Source: Schistosoma mansoni
Lineage: Eukaryota; Platyhelminthes; Trematoda; Strigeidida; Schistosomatidae
Length of the DNA: 64,000 nt
Direction: 5' to 3'
NCBI RefSeq assembly: GCF_000237925.1
Contig: NW_017386160.1
Span: forward strand, 16,569 to 80,568
Numbering within the stretch: position 1 is the stretch's first letter; each line of letters begins with the position of its first letter. The notes under the pieces were generated by a model. It had not been told where the DNA came from. It worked only from the letters and a program-made list of their open reading frames with translations, and searched no databases. A program made the translations under genes and the position numbers. This document shows positions 13,229-25,405 of this stretch, in pieces.

Positions 13229-13485
13229 GCATGGTAAGCAAAGATGGAAAGTGGCTAGCAGTGGAATCCAGGACGCACGTTTCGTCCTATTTGGGACTCG
13301 TCAGCTGGATGTGCCTGCATCTCGGAGTTGATGTTCACTCTGGAACTCGAACCCAGTAGCTTTCCGTCTTGTAAATTAAGACCATATTGAGGCAATATGC
13401 ACATATGCCAATTAGAGACTGACCAGTTGCAATCCTAACACATCGATGGGAAGATTCAAACAAACAATACTAAATGAATTGATAT
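13229..13485 (-). repeat. tRNA-derived SINE, family B, with 5' arm
   Basis: Read on the minus strand, the copy has a 5' arm (13375-13485, matching arms at 27.8, 35.0 and 55.2 kb), a truncated tRNA-Ser-like head with B box (gggttcgagttcc), then a hammerhead ribozyme and the common end (gctagccactttccatctttgc). Part of the head, including the A box, is lost. Confidence 0.75.
13266..13310 (-). ncRNA. Hammerhead ribozyme, core intact
   Basis: The minus strand gives stem I ATCCAG, core CTGACGA, stem II GTCC-loop-GGAC, core GAAA, a very short stem III, then the cleavage triplet GTC before CTGGAT, which pairs back with ATCCAG. All core residues of the schistosome Sm-alpha hammerhead are present. 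Activity is inferred, not shown. Confidence 0.8.
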
Positions 13486-13889
13486 TCCATAAAATTGATC
13501 AGGTTTAAGGCAGAGTACATCATTAAAAATTATAATATGTAAATTAAGGATTGTTTGTTTTATCAAATCAAATCTGTAATGTTGAAGCTGACGAATATGA
13601 AGAGTTGGCTCGAATCAATTTATAAGTGAAGTGAAATTGTGAGATAAATGATCAGATTAAATATGACCAATATGAAGTAAGATAGATAATCATGTAATTA
13701 CAAATCAGGAATTACGTAGTGTGTGGAATAATACAAATTGGGCAAGAATTAGGAGATAAAGGTGGATGATGAATAAATATCTCAAAAAGGTTAGCAAGTG
13801 CAATAATAATGACAACGGTAAGATATGTGGATAAGAAAAGTTTCGGATATAAAAATGAGCATTAATCAAATTACGCCACCGTATCGTAG

Positions 13890-14290
13890 AATTGATTAAC
13901 TAGTTGGGCCCAAAGTTGGCCAGGGTAAAAGGAGAGGCTGAACATATTTCTGTTGGATGCAAAGCTCTAACATTTCGGCCTGAATAGCAATTGCCCCAGC
14001 TGTCTGCAGGATTCCAAGTCTGACGGAATTAGGGAGATGGGTGTTAACACGGTATATCATTGTGAAGGATTTCTTCATGTTGGCTGTATGTCCCGTTTGA
14101 ATTAAATGAGCTAACATGGAGCTGTTAACAGTTTTAACTACACCTTTGCTTAACTACACTGGGAGGTGCTCACGATCCCGAATATGCAAATTCCTAGAAC
14201 ATCAGCCAATATAACTTGCTCCGCAGGAGCAGTTGAATTGATAGCTACAGAGAGAAGTGGTCAGTCTAGATAATTTGGATGTGTGGAAAA
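13890..14290 (-). mobile_element. GIY-YIG endonuclease fragment, Penelope-like
   Basis: The minus strand reads YQFNCSCGASYIG in a worn frame (14180-14260), then a REHLP stretch, then MLAHLIQTGHTANMKKSF (13896-14117). This is the usual order in the GIY-YIG endonuclease domain at the end of Penelope-like element proteins (CxCGxxYIGxTxRxLxxRixEH ... SxIxxHLxxTGH). No reverse transcriptase is seen next to it. At least one stop lies within the fragment. A CR1-type element bearing a similar domain is a less likely alternative. Confidence 0.6.
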
Positions 14291-14734
14291 CATTAATTGT
14301 AGTTTGCTTGTATCAAAAGTTCTTTGGGTCGATCTACGTAACTTGAGCCTTAGTATTTCACTAGGTGCATCACCTTTGAACTGTAAGCGTATATACAGAA
14401 GCATTTTACCCACAGTTGGTCATTCCTTATGCTCTCTTTTATTAACCGTATGTTTATTTACAGATTTCTCCGGATATCCATTTTCTTTCAGGGTTGTATG
14501 CAATCCCTTTGTTTCGTCTTCCACCGCATCTGGAGTGCATATGGTCTTGAAGTGTTAAAGTGTTAATGAGGTTCCTTTTGTACAGTATGGTAATAAAACT
14601 AAGAAAATGTGTATATTTGACCATCCAAGTAGTTTTTCTTGTTTATGTTTCTTCCTAATGAACCGTCCTTTCAGCTTGAAGATACCACCAGAATTGTAGT
14701 TTGACAACTATTAACCAGTAACATCTATAATCGA

Positions 14735-15010
14735 ATCGTGACCCACTCAGTTAAAATCAGAGGTCAGAAGCGAAGACGTTGGAAAGATATATTTGATATA
14801 TTATCAATATATCGAGGAGCGATTGGTCTAATCTGGCTAGTGATCTTGGGAGATGTTTCCCACGCTGGGTCGTAACGTGATCTGGTGCGGATGCATGACC
14901 AAACGCCTTCAGCTAAAGAAGTCCACTAAAACTAATGTGGTCAGCATCCAATGTCTAACACTTAAAAAGTTACTGATTTTAGGAAATTATTTACAGCTAC
15001 TGATCACTCC
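14735..15010 (+). repeat. Dispersed repeat R2, longer copy
   Basis: A stretch of about 270 bases including gaggagcgattggtctaat and gctaatgtggtcagcatcca-like blocks. Its right half (14878-15000) recurs at 19199-19326. It ends just before a gypsy LTR start. I recall it as a common schistosome repeat but cannot assign a class. Confidence 0.6.
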
Positions 15011-15013
15011 CCC

Positions 15014-15420
15014 TGTTAGTGGGATATAGATTAGATTAAGCATGTTTTATGCATGATGGTGTTGCTGCGCGCTGATTGGTTAATTTTAAACCGATCAGCC
15101 CGGGCATATTATTGCAGAAAAATCTATAAGCTTCTTATGTATATACTATAAATATAAGAACGATATTTAAACTATTGATTGCTGATTGCTGTTCAATTAT
15201 CATTATTATTTTGAATACAATTTCATTCCTGTTCAACGTGTTCTGATTTTGGGGTCTTGTCGAGTGTCATCGTATAAGAATACTAAGCAATAGGAATAGC
15301 TGGGTCGTTTATATAGCAAAATACAAATATAGCACCACCCTAGTGACGTAGTGATGCCTCAGAAGTTTAAAACCAACGAGTTTGTCGTTGGTAAACACTC
15401 TTCTGATAGTTTGCTATGTT
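15014..15420 (+). mobile_element. Ty3/gypsy LTR with start of leader/gag (fossil)
   Basis: An LTR-like unit begins TGTTAGTGGG at 15014, contains a TATA-like ctataaatataag near 15146 and continues to about 15300-15319. It is followed by leader sequence and the first codons of a gag-like frame (MPQKFKTNEF, starting near 15351). It matches my recollection of a Boudicca-type 5' end. Orientation is plus, opposite to the gypsy pol that follows, so the two are probably separate events. The rest of the element is absent. Confidence 0.5.
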
Positions 15421-15811
15421 AAGCAGAGTCTGGTTTTCTTTCTTTAATATACGAACCATGAAATACAGAACAGTAATCATAAAGCAAAATGCAATCGAAA
15501 ATCTCTGTTCTTTTTAGACTTTATCGTTCTTTTCCAGCCGTCCTGGAAAAGAAAAAAATAGAACTTGTGAGTGCATATCGAAATACACTCGTACTTACGT
15601 AAGGACACAAGGTAAGCGGAAAAAAAGGTAAATAAACTAATACGCTTGCGATGGCTTAAAAGCAATTGAAAATTTTTTTTGTTTTCTTTTTACTAAAAAA
15701 ATTGATACGCTTATTAGTAAAAAATTGTTTCATTATTAGATTAAAAATATATAAATGAGCATATTACATTTTTTTAATAATAAATAATGATGCAAAGGAA
15801 ATTCGAGATCA

Positions 15812-18800
15812 AGTTTGTGTCTTACGTGCAATTGTCGTTTAAATGTTCTGGAAATCTTACCCTTCTTTCAGAACGCGTTGTCTTAAGTTTATTTTCCGAC
15901 GTTGACGAAGTATCAAGGTGTGTGTTGGCTGTCATGTGGGGTACTACAAGTGCAGGAGCTGTATCGTTCGATTGTACTGAAGGAAAATCGACATGAACAG
16001 GATTTCCTTCTTAATACGCTGCTATGATTCGATCGATACTGATGCTGTCGTTAGTGCCGTTCTTATCAACTATATAGTACTTAGGTTCACGTTGAATAAA
16101 TTTGAAGGGTCCTTCGTATGCTGATTCGAGAGGTCGTCGATGTGAGTCTCGACGAACGAAAACATCAGTTGATCGCGGTCGAGTGTAAGTAGGTTTAACT
16201 GAACGCATTGCGTTTGTAAGCCTGCTCGTGTAGGAGTTCAGATCCATGTTCACTGAAGAAGACGAGGGATCCACGAATTCTCCTGAAAGTTAAAGTGTCG
16301 TTCCATGAACGAGATGAGATGTAGTGTATCCAATGTCAGCTTTCACTGCATTGCGGATACTTAGTAAGGCGAGTGGAAGAGCGTCTGTCCACTGTGAAAC
16401 CTTTGTTGCTGATAGTGAAGCTTTAAGTTGTCGATGAAAACGTTCTACCACACCGTTTACTTGTGGGTGGTGAGAGGTTGTCCGGAAGCAACTGATTCGT
16501 AATAGTGTTGTCAGACAACAGAAAATTCCAGATTCGAACGGGCCTCTGTGTTCTGGTTGAAAAGCAGCCGAAATTCGCTACTCATCGTTCGACGAAATCG
16601 CGAGCCACTGTTTCAGCAGTAATGTCCTTAACAGGTACTGCTTCTGGCCATCGATTGAAACGGTCCAAGCATGGTAAGAGGTATGAGTATCCGTTTGAAT
16701 CGGATAAGGGTCCTACTAAACCCAGATAAACATGGTCGAAACGAGCATCAGGGGTGTTGAAAGAGCCTAAGGGACATTTGCTGTGTCTTATGACCTTAGA
16801 TTTTTGGCAACTTACACAGCAGCGTGTCCACCCCCTCACTTCTTTATTCACACCAGGCCAGCAAAAACGTTCGGCTATAAGCTTGTTGGATGCACAAACA
16901 CCTGGATGAGAAAGGTTGTGCAACGTATTGAAGACGTTGCGTCGATAATGTCTTGGTACGATTGGGCGATCCCTGCCTGTAGATGTGTCACAAAGTAAGT
17001 TTTCTTTACCTGTTCCCATCTGCTTAATACGCAGTTTTAGAGTCGTCGATGATAACTCGTGCAGAAGATCAGGGTCTTCCTTTTGAAGCTGAGCGAGTTT
17101 AAGAAGGTCGATTCCTTGGAAGCTGTTCAAGGAACTAATACGAGACAAGGCGTCTGCAACTACATTGTTTGCTCCAAAAATGTGTTGTATATCTGAAGTA
17201 AACTGCGAAATGTAGTCGAGTTGTCAAGACTCTCACGGTGAATACTTGTCTGAAGATGAACTTAAAGAGAAGGTAAGAGGTTTATGATCAGTTAAAAGTG
17301 TGAATTCTCTTCCTTCGATGGAATGTTGGAAATGCTCTACAGCACAATACATAACTAGGAGTTCCCTCCTAAACGTGATACACCTTGATTAAGTGTCTAG
17401 CAACCGTCTCGAGAAAAATCTTAAAGGTTGCAACGAGTTGTTGACCCCTTGTTGTGAGACTCCTCCGATTGATGAGTCGGATGCGTCCACTGCGATACTA
17501 ATGGGCACTTGCGTGTCCTGATGAGCAAGCAGGGTTGCCTTAGCGATGTGTTCCTTAACTGTGGAGAATGCTTTACGGGCTGTGTTGACTAAACTAATTG
17601 ATTTTGCATTTCCACGAAGAGGTCGGATGCCTTGAGTATCAAAAGTGTGTCCTAGGAAATCTAAGTAGTGGGATCCGATTCGGCATTTCTGAATGTTTAC
17701 AGTAAAGCCATGCATTTGAAGTCGTTCGAACACAATGTGCAGATGCTGAAGATGGAATTCTCTGTCCAGACTTGCTATTATGCAGCCATCAATATACGCA
17801 CCTACGAAGTTGAGACTTCGAAAAACGTCATCTATGAACCTTTGGAAAATCCGGGCAGCATTTCTTAGGCCAAAAGGCATTCGCAAAGTTCATTGAGTTC
17901 AAAAAGAGTGATGATAGCCGTTTTTTGGAATATAGTCAGTGGCTATATGTACTTGGTTGTAAGCTTTAATGAAGTCAATTTTCGAAAAGACAGTTTTACC
18001 TTTCAAGGTAGCTGTGGTGTTATAACGTATAGATTTCTGGCCTATTAATATATATGTATATGTCCAATGATACAGAAAATACGTACGAGCAGTCTTGGGT
18101 GCTATTCGGTCCTTCCTATCTGCCTAGCCCAGCCGTTAAGTCCAAAACACAAATAACAGCCTCAGCAATATGAATCATTATTTACAAGCATACTGGGTTA
18201 TATATACTAACCAAACAGACCACATATATCAAAAATAGAAAAATAAAATTTGTACAGTAATTGGCCAATGTGGCTGTAGCTAGGGGGAAAGTAATCAATA
18301 ATAATAGTTCCAAGGTCAAAATAAAGGTTATGATAAGAGGAACACGGAAACGATTAGGTCACTTATTTAACAACTATCCAATAGGAATAGGCGTATTACA
18401 TTTGTCCATAAATGGACCTCAGATTTATGATTCGTAATTCGCCAGGGGATACAACATGTGGAATCATGAATGTGAGGCAACGGGTAACGATCGGAAATGG
18501 CATTTTCATTCAATCAACGATAATGTCCAGTTGGACGCCAATCATTGCTGTCCTTTTTGGGGACCATGTACAAAGGAGATGACCATGGGCAGTTTGACGG
18601 TCGAATGATTCTCAACTCTACCTAAGCTTTTCGGGAGCCAGTCGGCGTGCTTTCGAGAACACAAGTGGTTCTGTAGTCGTGATGTGATGTGTAACATTGC
18701 TGGTTACACATGGCGATTTCGGTCGCGGTTGTTATATCTCTGAGTACTTATCGAGTAACGATTGATATAATGGGTCTATCGTGTACCTAATTGTGACTGA

Positions 18801-19225
18801 GGATAATTTGCAGCCGGAAAAAGAAGTTACGCAAACAGATAATTTAGTGTTTCCGTCTACTAGCCTCCATTTGCGCATATCGATGAGCAGACTGAGGTGT
18901 TGAAGGAGGCCCATAGCAATGATTGGCATAGAAACATTTGCAACAACGAAGATTTAGTGAATGGGTCTGCGTAAACCAACGTTAAGGTAAGCGTACCCAT
19001 TACCATATGTGGTGATCGGCTTTTCATTTGCCGTCTGTAAGTTTAGAACAGATCCATGAAGACTGTCGTTAGAACTTGCAAGAAGAACGCTGACTTCTGA
19101 GTCAGTATCGACGAGGTAGCAAACTTTGGTGATCACATGTGTGATGTATAACAGACGGCTTTGTTCGCCGGAGACGTTGAGCACGGCGCCCCCACCGGTG
19201 ATCTGATGAGGACGCATGACCAAGC
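15812..19225 (-). mobile_element. Boudicca-like Ty3/gypsy pol fossil
   Basis: Read on the minus strand, the gypsy pol parts appear in order. Retropepsin lies at 18954-19223 (YLVDTDSEVSVLLA). Reverse transcriptase lies at about 17380-18730 (MRMPFGLRNAARIFQRFIDD, with a worn active-site region). RNase H lies at 17150-17400 and integrase at 16582-17148 (Zn-binding HNLSHPGVC and CVSCQKSK; LPCLDRFNRWPEAVP). The integrase C-terminal part at 16011-16274 (ESAYEGPFKFIQREPKYYIV) is followed by a tail ending near 15812. A 439-base solo LTR is inserted in the reverse transcriptase part. Gag and the element's own LTRs are not found. There are several breaks (roughly five to eight) besides the insertion, so this is a dead, fairly old copy. 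Confidence 0.88.
18018..18456 (-). mobile_element. Solo LTR nested in the gypsy fossil
   Basis: A 439-base unit begins TGTTGTATCC and ends TATAACA on the minus strand, with TGTT...AACA inverted ends and an internal TATA box (gtatatataaccc). It is bounded on both sides by the same five bases, tgtgg (18013-18017 and 18457-18461), as expected of a 5-base target-site duplication from LTR-element integration. Only the LTR remains. A diverged second copy lies at 24855-25361. Confidence 0.85.
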
Positions 19226-19335
19226 GACTTCAGCCAGGTGAGTCCATCAAAGCTAATGTGGTCAGAATCCAGTGTCGAACACTTACAGAGCTATTGATTC
19301 TGTCGATTCATTTACCGCTACACAGGTAACCATCG
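19199..19335 (+). repeat. Dispersed repeat R2, short copy
   Basis: Shares about 125 bases with 14878-15000 (gcatgaccaagcgacttcag; tcaaagctaatgtggtcag). It abuts the protease end of the gypsy fossil, suggesting the gypsy element lies within or beside an older R2 copy. Confidence 0.6.
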
Positions 19336-19439
19336 TCTTCTCTAAGCATTAGTATTTTATATTTCTTATTTTTGACAGTGAAATTAACTTATTTTCTGTC
19401 TGATAATCTGATAGTTGCTGGTTCCGGGAACCACAATCT

Positions 19440-22400
19440 TCTGAGACAAACGTATTCACTCTAATTTCAATTTAAAAAATTCACTTGCGGTTCGTGACGA
19501 CTCTGTCATAATCATGAACCTTATTGACAACCCCGACCTTCCTCTCAGTTTGCAGGACAAAAATGATAGGATGCTCTGGGGAGAATTAAACAAGAGGCTT
19601 GAACTCCCTAGAATAAAGCCTTTGACCGTCACACGGCTCACTCGGGTGAAGGACTCTAACCACCTAAACCACCCGAGGCTGCTTCGTGTGACACTTAAGA
19701 ATGCTTCCGACGTAGAGGACGTCCTGCTAGCCAGTCACTTACTGAAGTCCGATGGGAACGTAAGAATACTGCCCAACATACCGTATTCTGAACGAAATCT
19801 CATCCGGAACATCCCTAAGGAATCTCGCCAGACGTTTTTCCGTGGACGAAATATCATTGTGCAACTCAAGCAAACTCTGATATTCGGGAATGGAAATTCA
19901 TCAAGCATTCCTTAAAACTGAAGAAAATATTGACCCAACAGGTAATGCGACTAGCCAAGAGAGACGGAGACTCTAGGCCCCGGCTGTTGAAGATAACCTT
20001 CCCCTCCTCCCACATGGCGGCTGCAACTCTGGAAGCATTTCGTGCCAATAGACGTCGGTTGCCAACTGGCATCCATATGCATCCGGACAGGCCCCACGAC
20101 AGCAGGATCAAGCACAAACGAAAGCTGGAGCTGACAATTCCACTCGTGGACTGTCTTTATCATAAAAAAAACGTGTAAAGGACAGGGACTACCAACTCGG
20201 TAAATATCGTAAAGGTAGGCTACCTGTTCACTCACACACGGCTCATATAGACAAACAAGAAGAAGCTCACGCGTTCCAAATTGAAAGCATAAACTGCCTA
20301 TACACGAACGCCGCGAGCTTGCCAAACAAAATGGATGAGCTACGTAAGCTTAGCAACGCTAATGATGCCCATCTGATAGGAATATCCGAAACTTGGATAA
20401 CGTCTCAGTTTACGGACCAAGAGTTAGCAATAACTGGGATGTCTTTATTTCGCAACGACAGAAAAACAGGAATGGGGGGTGAGGTAGCACTATACATACG
20501 GTCATGCCTGGATGCGCACCAACTTCACAACCAAGAGTTTCACAATCTTGACGAGTCAGTATGGTGCTCAGTAAGATTATCTACCACCTCGAGGTGCCTA
20601 GTTGGGGTCGTTTACAGGAAGCCCACTGCCGACATCGAATATGACAAACGTCTGCTAGAAGGATTAACTCGCTCTACGCGTCTCGGATTCTCTCATATCC
20701 TGATTCTAGGGGATTCCAATCTCCCTAGAATCAACTTCGTGGAACATACATACATTGGTGGTGCCAACTCTACTGAAGCTCTGTTCTTCAACCTTATCGG
20801 CGACCTGGGATTATTTGAAAATGTGAAGTCGGCAACCCGTTGGAGAAATAGTCAGACGCCGTTACGCTTAGACTGGGTATTCGAAAATGAAGAATTCCTA
20901 GTTGACGACCTCTCAATCGTGGCTCCCCTGGGGAAAAGTGACCACGCCATCTTATCATTCAGCTTTGTCAGCAAAACGGAGCTACGATATCCTACTAGCA
21001 ACAAGCGCTGGAACTTCAAACGGTTGAATGTGTTAGCTTTACAGGACTATCTACAACAGGTGGATTGGGATGTTCACCCTCAAATTGAAGTGGATGCTCA
21101 TTGAGATTTTTTACTGCACACGATCTTATGTGATACTGAGCATTCAGTTCCTAAAATGGTCCCAAAAAGCTACAAGCAACCTGCAATCATCAAGAACCGC
21201 ACTCGTCGTTTGCTAAGCCGCAAAAGGCACTGTTGGGCTGAATATAAACAAACTGATAACAACGGCGCGTACAGGCAATACAAACATATAAGGAACATAT
21301 GCATAAAGGCAATAAGAGAAGACAGGCTTCAGTTCCACACCAAGCTTATCGATAGATTCGTCTCCAATCCGAAAAGCTTGTTCAGTTATGCAGCTTCTCT
21401 TTGACAAGGCAAAACTGCAGTTTCCCAAATGCTTAGTCCTAATGGCCCGACCAACAACGACAGTGATGCCGCTAACCTTTTGGCTGAACAATACTCCCGG
21501 ACATTCCAGCTGACCCACATAGACCATACTGACGAAAGCTTCACCTGCACCTCTACAGGACTTTCCGAAGTGGACCTGAGTGCTGACCTGGTGCTCCGTA
21601 AACTGCAGAACCTAAGAAAAGACACTTCTTCTGGTCCGGACATGGTTCATTCCGCTGTATTGAGGGAAGCAGCTTCAATCCTGGCGACACCACTTAGCGT
21701 GATGTTTGCACACTCGCTAAGCAGAGGCAAACTACCGGAAATATGGAAGCTGGCCCACATCACACCAATTTTCAAAGGAGGTCGACGCAGTGAACCCTCA
21801 AACTACAGACCAGTGGCCCTTCTCTCCATACCTTCAAAAATTATGGAATCCCTAGTATTCGACGGCCTCTCAAGCAAACCTTGCACCGGTAACATTGAAG
21901 CGCATTTTTGACCAGTTTGACGGTAGAACCTTCCATATAATCTTCGACAGTTTTATTCGTCCCCACTTAGAGTACGGAAACATAGTATTTCCTCCCTCCC
22001 TCCAAAAGGATAAGGACACTGAAACGTATCCAACGGCGAGCCACGAAGTCAGTTCGAGGACTCAAATTCAAAGCTTACGAAGAGCGCCCCAATTACTTAA
22101 CCTTTACCCGTTACAGTATAGGCGTCTTAGAGGTGACCTTCTTACGGCTTACAGTATCCTTAACACTTCTGGTCATCCCCTTAAACATCTTCTTAAGCTT
22201 AGTCACAACACTAACCTAAGAGGTAACACCCAGAAATTGGAGACCCTACATAGCAGAACAGAGTGCAGACACAACTTCTACTCCGTTAGAGTTGTCAAGT
22301 GCTGGAACTCGCTGCCGACTGAGCTAGTCCAAGCGACCTCCCAGGAGTCCTTTAAGAGGAAACTTGACTTATTCTTAAGGACTAAGGATAACATATTATT

Positions 22401-22560
22401 ATGATTTACCAAATTCTTTTTTTCCTCTATTATCGTTCATATACCTAGGTTCTTACCTGGAGGTATTGGTGATCCACTGCTACTAGACACGGAAGCTCCG
22501 TTAAGCGAAAGCTTCTTCTATTCCGTCCTCAACCATTTGAACCATTTGAACTAACAAAAT
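19440..22560 (+). mobile_element. CR1/jockey-like LINE, internally deleted
   Basis: A non-LTR retrotransposon read left to right. The first ORF is split over two frames (19514-19915 and 19930-20178; LTRVKDSNHLNHPRLLRVTL, typical of schistosome CR1-like ORF1). An apurinic-type endonuclease spans about 20283-21104 (GISETWITS, GGEVALYIRS, ILGDSNLP, LDWVFEN, SDHAILSF), where a stop follows. A linker and the start of the reverse transcriptase run 21156-21911 (SGPDMVHSAVLREAA, ITPIFKGGRRSEPSNYRPVA, LLSIPSKIME). Then there is a jump near 21890 to the C-terminal domain (RPHLEYGNIVFPP, RVVKCWNSLP). The catalytic palm with the xADD box is missing, so it cannot be active. The 3' end carries two 9-base units (accatttga), a CR1-like tail. 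Confidence 0.88.
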
Positions 22561-22846
22561 GAGTTGGATGAATGAAGTTCAGTGGCTAATCTGTCTTCGA
22601 TAAAACTTTAATGAGGACATGAAAATAACTAAGTCAACATGAAGTGAGTGCAAAGAAGCCAGTTGGTTGATGTCAGGCAGACACAAAATTTTTCTATATC
22701 GGGTGTGTTTTAATTCACAATTTTCCAATGAGCACCATATAAACAGAGTGATGAAAATTCAAATTGCATGTCGAAAAACACAAGTCGGAGTAAGGCGGAA
22801 AAGGGGAAGAATATCAATACATCTTTAATCGTTCAAGATGTGATCC

Positions 22847-23140
22847 CTGGGAAAGCTTCGGAATCCGAATGGTTTGCATGAAATTATCTGTTATCTGTTA
22901 AGGAACGAATTGATTGAAGATGATTTGGCAGAAAAGACATGTTATGATATTGTCAAAGATATAGTTGATGAATCACTCAGTGCCATATACCAGATATACT
23001 TAAATAATCAGTTAATACCATTCACAGTTTATCAAGCATCTCTGTGCCTCATGCAATACATTGACGTAACTAGCGCCATACAATTTTGTATATTACAGAA
23101 CATAGTTAGAATTCATGTCCTGCGATCAAGGAGAGCCTAA
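22847..23140 (+). CDS. Candidate host exon, unidentified
   Basis: An open stretch translating to HEIICYLLRNELIEDDLAEK and VKDIVDESLSAIYQ, which looks like an acidic, amphipathic helical segment of a real protein. Splice borders are not resolved: a GTAACT at about 23066 with acceptor ttgtatattacag 33 bases on would be another very short intron. A second open piece (SCDQGEPNINLNPEWFEDE) ends at a GTACGT donor near 23175. I recognise no family. It could belong to the same gene as the exons at 25.4, 28.2 and 38.0 kb. Confidence 0.4.
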   Translation: MGKLRNPNGLHEIICYLLRNELIEDDLAEKTCYDIVKDIVDESLSAIYQIYLNNQLIPFTVYQASLCLMQYIDVTSAIQFCILQNIVRIHVLRSRRA

Positions 23141-23179
23141 TATTAATCTTAACCCAGAGTGGTTTGAAGATGAACGTAC

Positions 23180-24850
23180 GTACTGGTTTTTATACCTGGA
23201 CTTTGTTTGTTAGTTGCTGAATCAAGTAGAATAGATTCATGGGCTCAAGGAGCGATTTCCAAGACTTATTATGCAAAGATCTCAGACAGTGAACAACCTC
23301 AAAAGAATCATCAAGTTTTACCAAAGCTTCAGAATAGTTTCATCCATAAGTAGGTGCTTCTGTCTTTGATTTGAGGAGCGTATTTTTTATCATTAACATA
23401 ATGTTAATTCAGTGGCCATTTACATGACTTTAGTTAGATCGGACAAATGATCGTTAACAAATGGTTGCTTTTGAAACCAAGACTACACTACTCTGAAAAT
23501 ATTTTTCTTAAGAAGGGAGCTTCCTACTGCAAAAGAAAGGATGCATTTGCTTGCTTTAGTAGTGCTTGAGGTATATTCATGAAAACTTGGTGAATAGTCT
23601 TTCATGGTCTACTTTACTTTGATTTACATGTTTTAAGCCGGCCTGTTTGGACCAAAATTGCTTACTAGCACGGTGCAAAAAGTAAAATATTAACAATAGA
23701 GATCTAACTGTTAACTCTAGAAACTAAAGAATTAGGCAATAAAACACAGTTTGAGGTTAAATCTCATCAAATATACAAAATAAATCTACATTTATTGATG
23801 AGGAAAGTTCGTCACTGTTCATAATGAAGGTATTTATAATTGAGATAGTCTGATAGTCAAGGCTTCGATAAGTCTGGGTGTTCCAGTCTAAATCTGTTTG
23901 TAGTTTGGTTGGATTTCATACTAAAGATGTGCTCTATACGACAAGACTGAACGATAATCGTATAAACGTGTTTTCTAACGAAGTAACTCAAAGACAAACA
24001 AAGCGAAAGACTATGATTTTTGGGTTAAATATGAGATTGGTCACATTCATGGTGACAAGGGTTGATGTTTTGCGAAACCACTAATTTGGACATTGATTTC
24101 GAGTTCTCATGTAACTTGATATTTGGGAACTGCTAGCCCTCGTAATACTATTCTGACACCGGTAAATTTTCTGATAAATCAGCAAAGAATATGACTTGGT
24201 TAAGAATTACGTGATAGCATCAGATTATCCAACAATATTCCTATCGGTTTGAGGCTGGTTCTAATGGTGTTGCCCTCAACAGTAATACAGTTCTACAGTT
24301 TACAGTTGTGAAAAGTAATATAACATAAAGTAACCCTATTATTCAACATGTTTAAATTTTCTGTAACGGATCAGTCGATTAGATAGAATAATGGAGTGAG
24401 CAAATAACTGAATTAAACCTAGACGTTCAGACCCGAAATGAAAGTTATAACCGGTTAGATTTCAAAAGAGAAAATCATATTAAAATATGTGTAAACATGC
24501 ATTACGTAATCGAAACATTCACAGATTATTTGACTGAAGTAGCATGATTTCAAGTTATTTATTTATAGATGAAGACCAATGTCAAAGAGTAACTAATGGT
24601 CCTTTACTTTTATTTGTTGCAAAATATTGATGATTTCATTAATACTGTTGAGATTTGAAATCACAACATTTTACTTATCATATCTCATTAAGTGGATGAA
24701 TGCAGTTACATTAGACAAATGCCTTGTTCTTATTTAGAACTCCTCAATACTGTTGAATTGCCGATGTCACACAGAAATGATTGTAGATCTGTTGGGTGTT
24801 TTAATGTTCAAAAAGAATCATTTATATAATTAAAACAAGTAAATTTAAGG
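23180..24850. other. No recognised gene
   Basis: AT-rich sequence without a recognisable exon, repeat head or mobile-element domain; probably intron or spacer of the unidentified gene. Confidence 0.3.
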
Positions 24851-24854
24851 CTAA

Positions 24855-25361
24855 GGTTATATCCCGAAGAGAATTATGAATGGTAACTTTTGAGAACTAT
24901 TTATGGACCAATATTATATGTATATTTCCTATTGTATAATTGTTAAGTAACTAAACTATTCATATTCGTGTCCTTCTTATTATGAGTTTTATCTTGACCT
25001 ATACATTATTATTATATGATTTACCATTCCTGAATTATACCCAGTCTATTGATTACTGTTCCTCCCCATTCACAGCCACATTTGGCTAAATCCTGTAGAA
25101 ATGTTATTTCCTATTTTATGGTACGATGTGGTCAATTTGTTTGGTATATAAACCCAGTATGTTTGAGAATAATGATTCATATTGCAGAGGCTGTTGTTGA
25201 TGTTCTGGACTTAACTGACAGAAAAGCAGGACTGATAAGTACTCAAGACTGCTCATGCGGATATTATGTATCATTGAGCGATCAATAAATTCATTTCTCT
25301 CTCATTGGCGGGAATCATCACGTCATATATAGACTGGCCACTCACTCGATCGATAATAACG
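24855..25361 (+). mobile_element. Old solo-LTR-like copy, same family as 18018-18456
   Basis: Plus strand. It matches the nested LTR along its length in reverse orientation: the start block (atatccc ... tttatggacc), the middle (ttcctattgtataattgtta), the cacagccacattt block, the TATA region (gtatataaacccagtatg), then gaataatgattcatattgc and the downstream ctcaagactgctca. It is clearly more diverged and carries extra bases near its end, so it is older. No internal region is seen. Confidence 0.7.
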
Positions 25362-25405
25362 GCTTAAAACGTTCCATTTTATATATTCTATTTTATTATT
25401 TTCAG

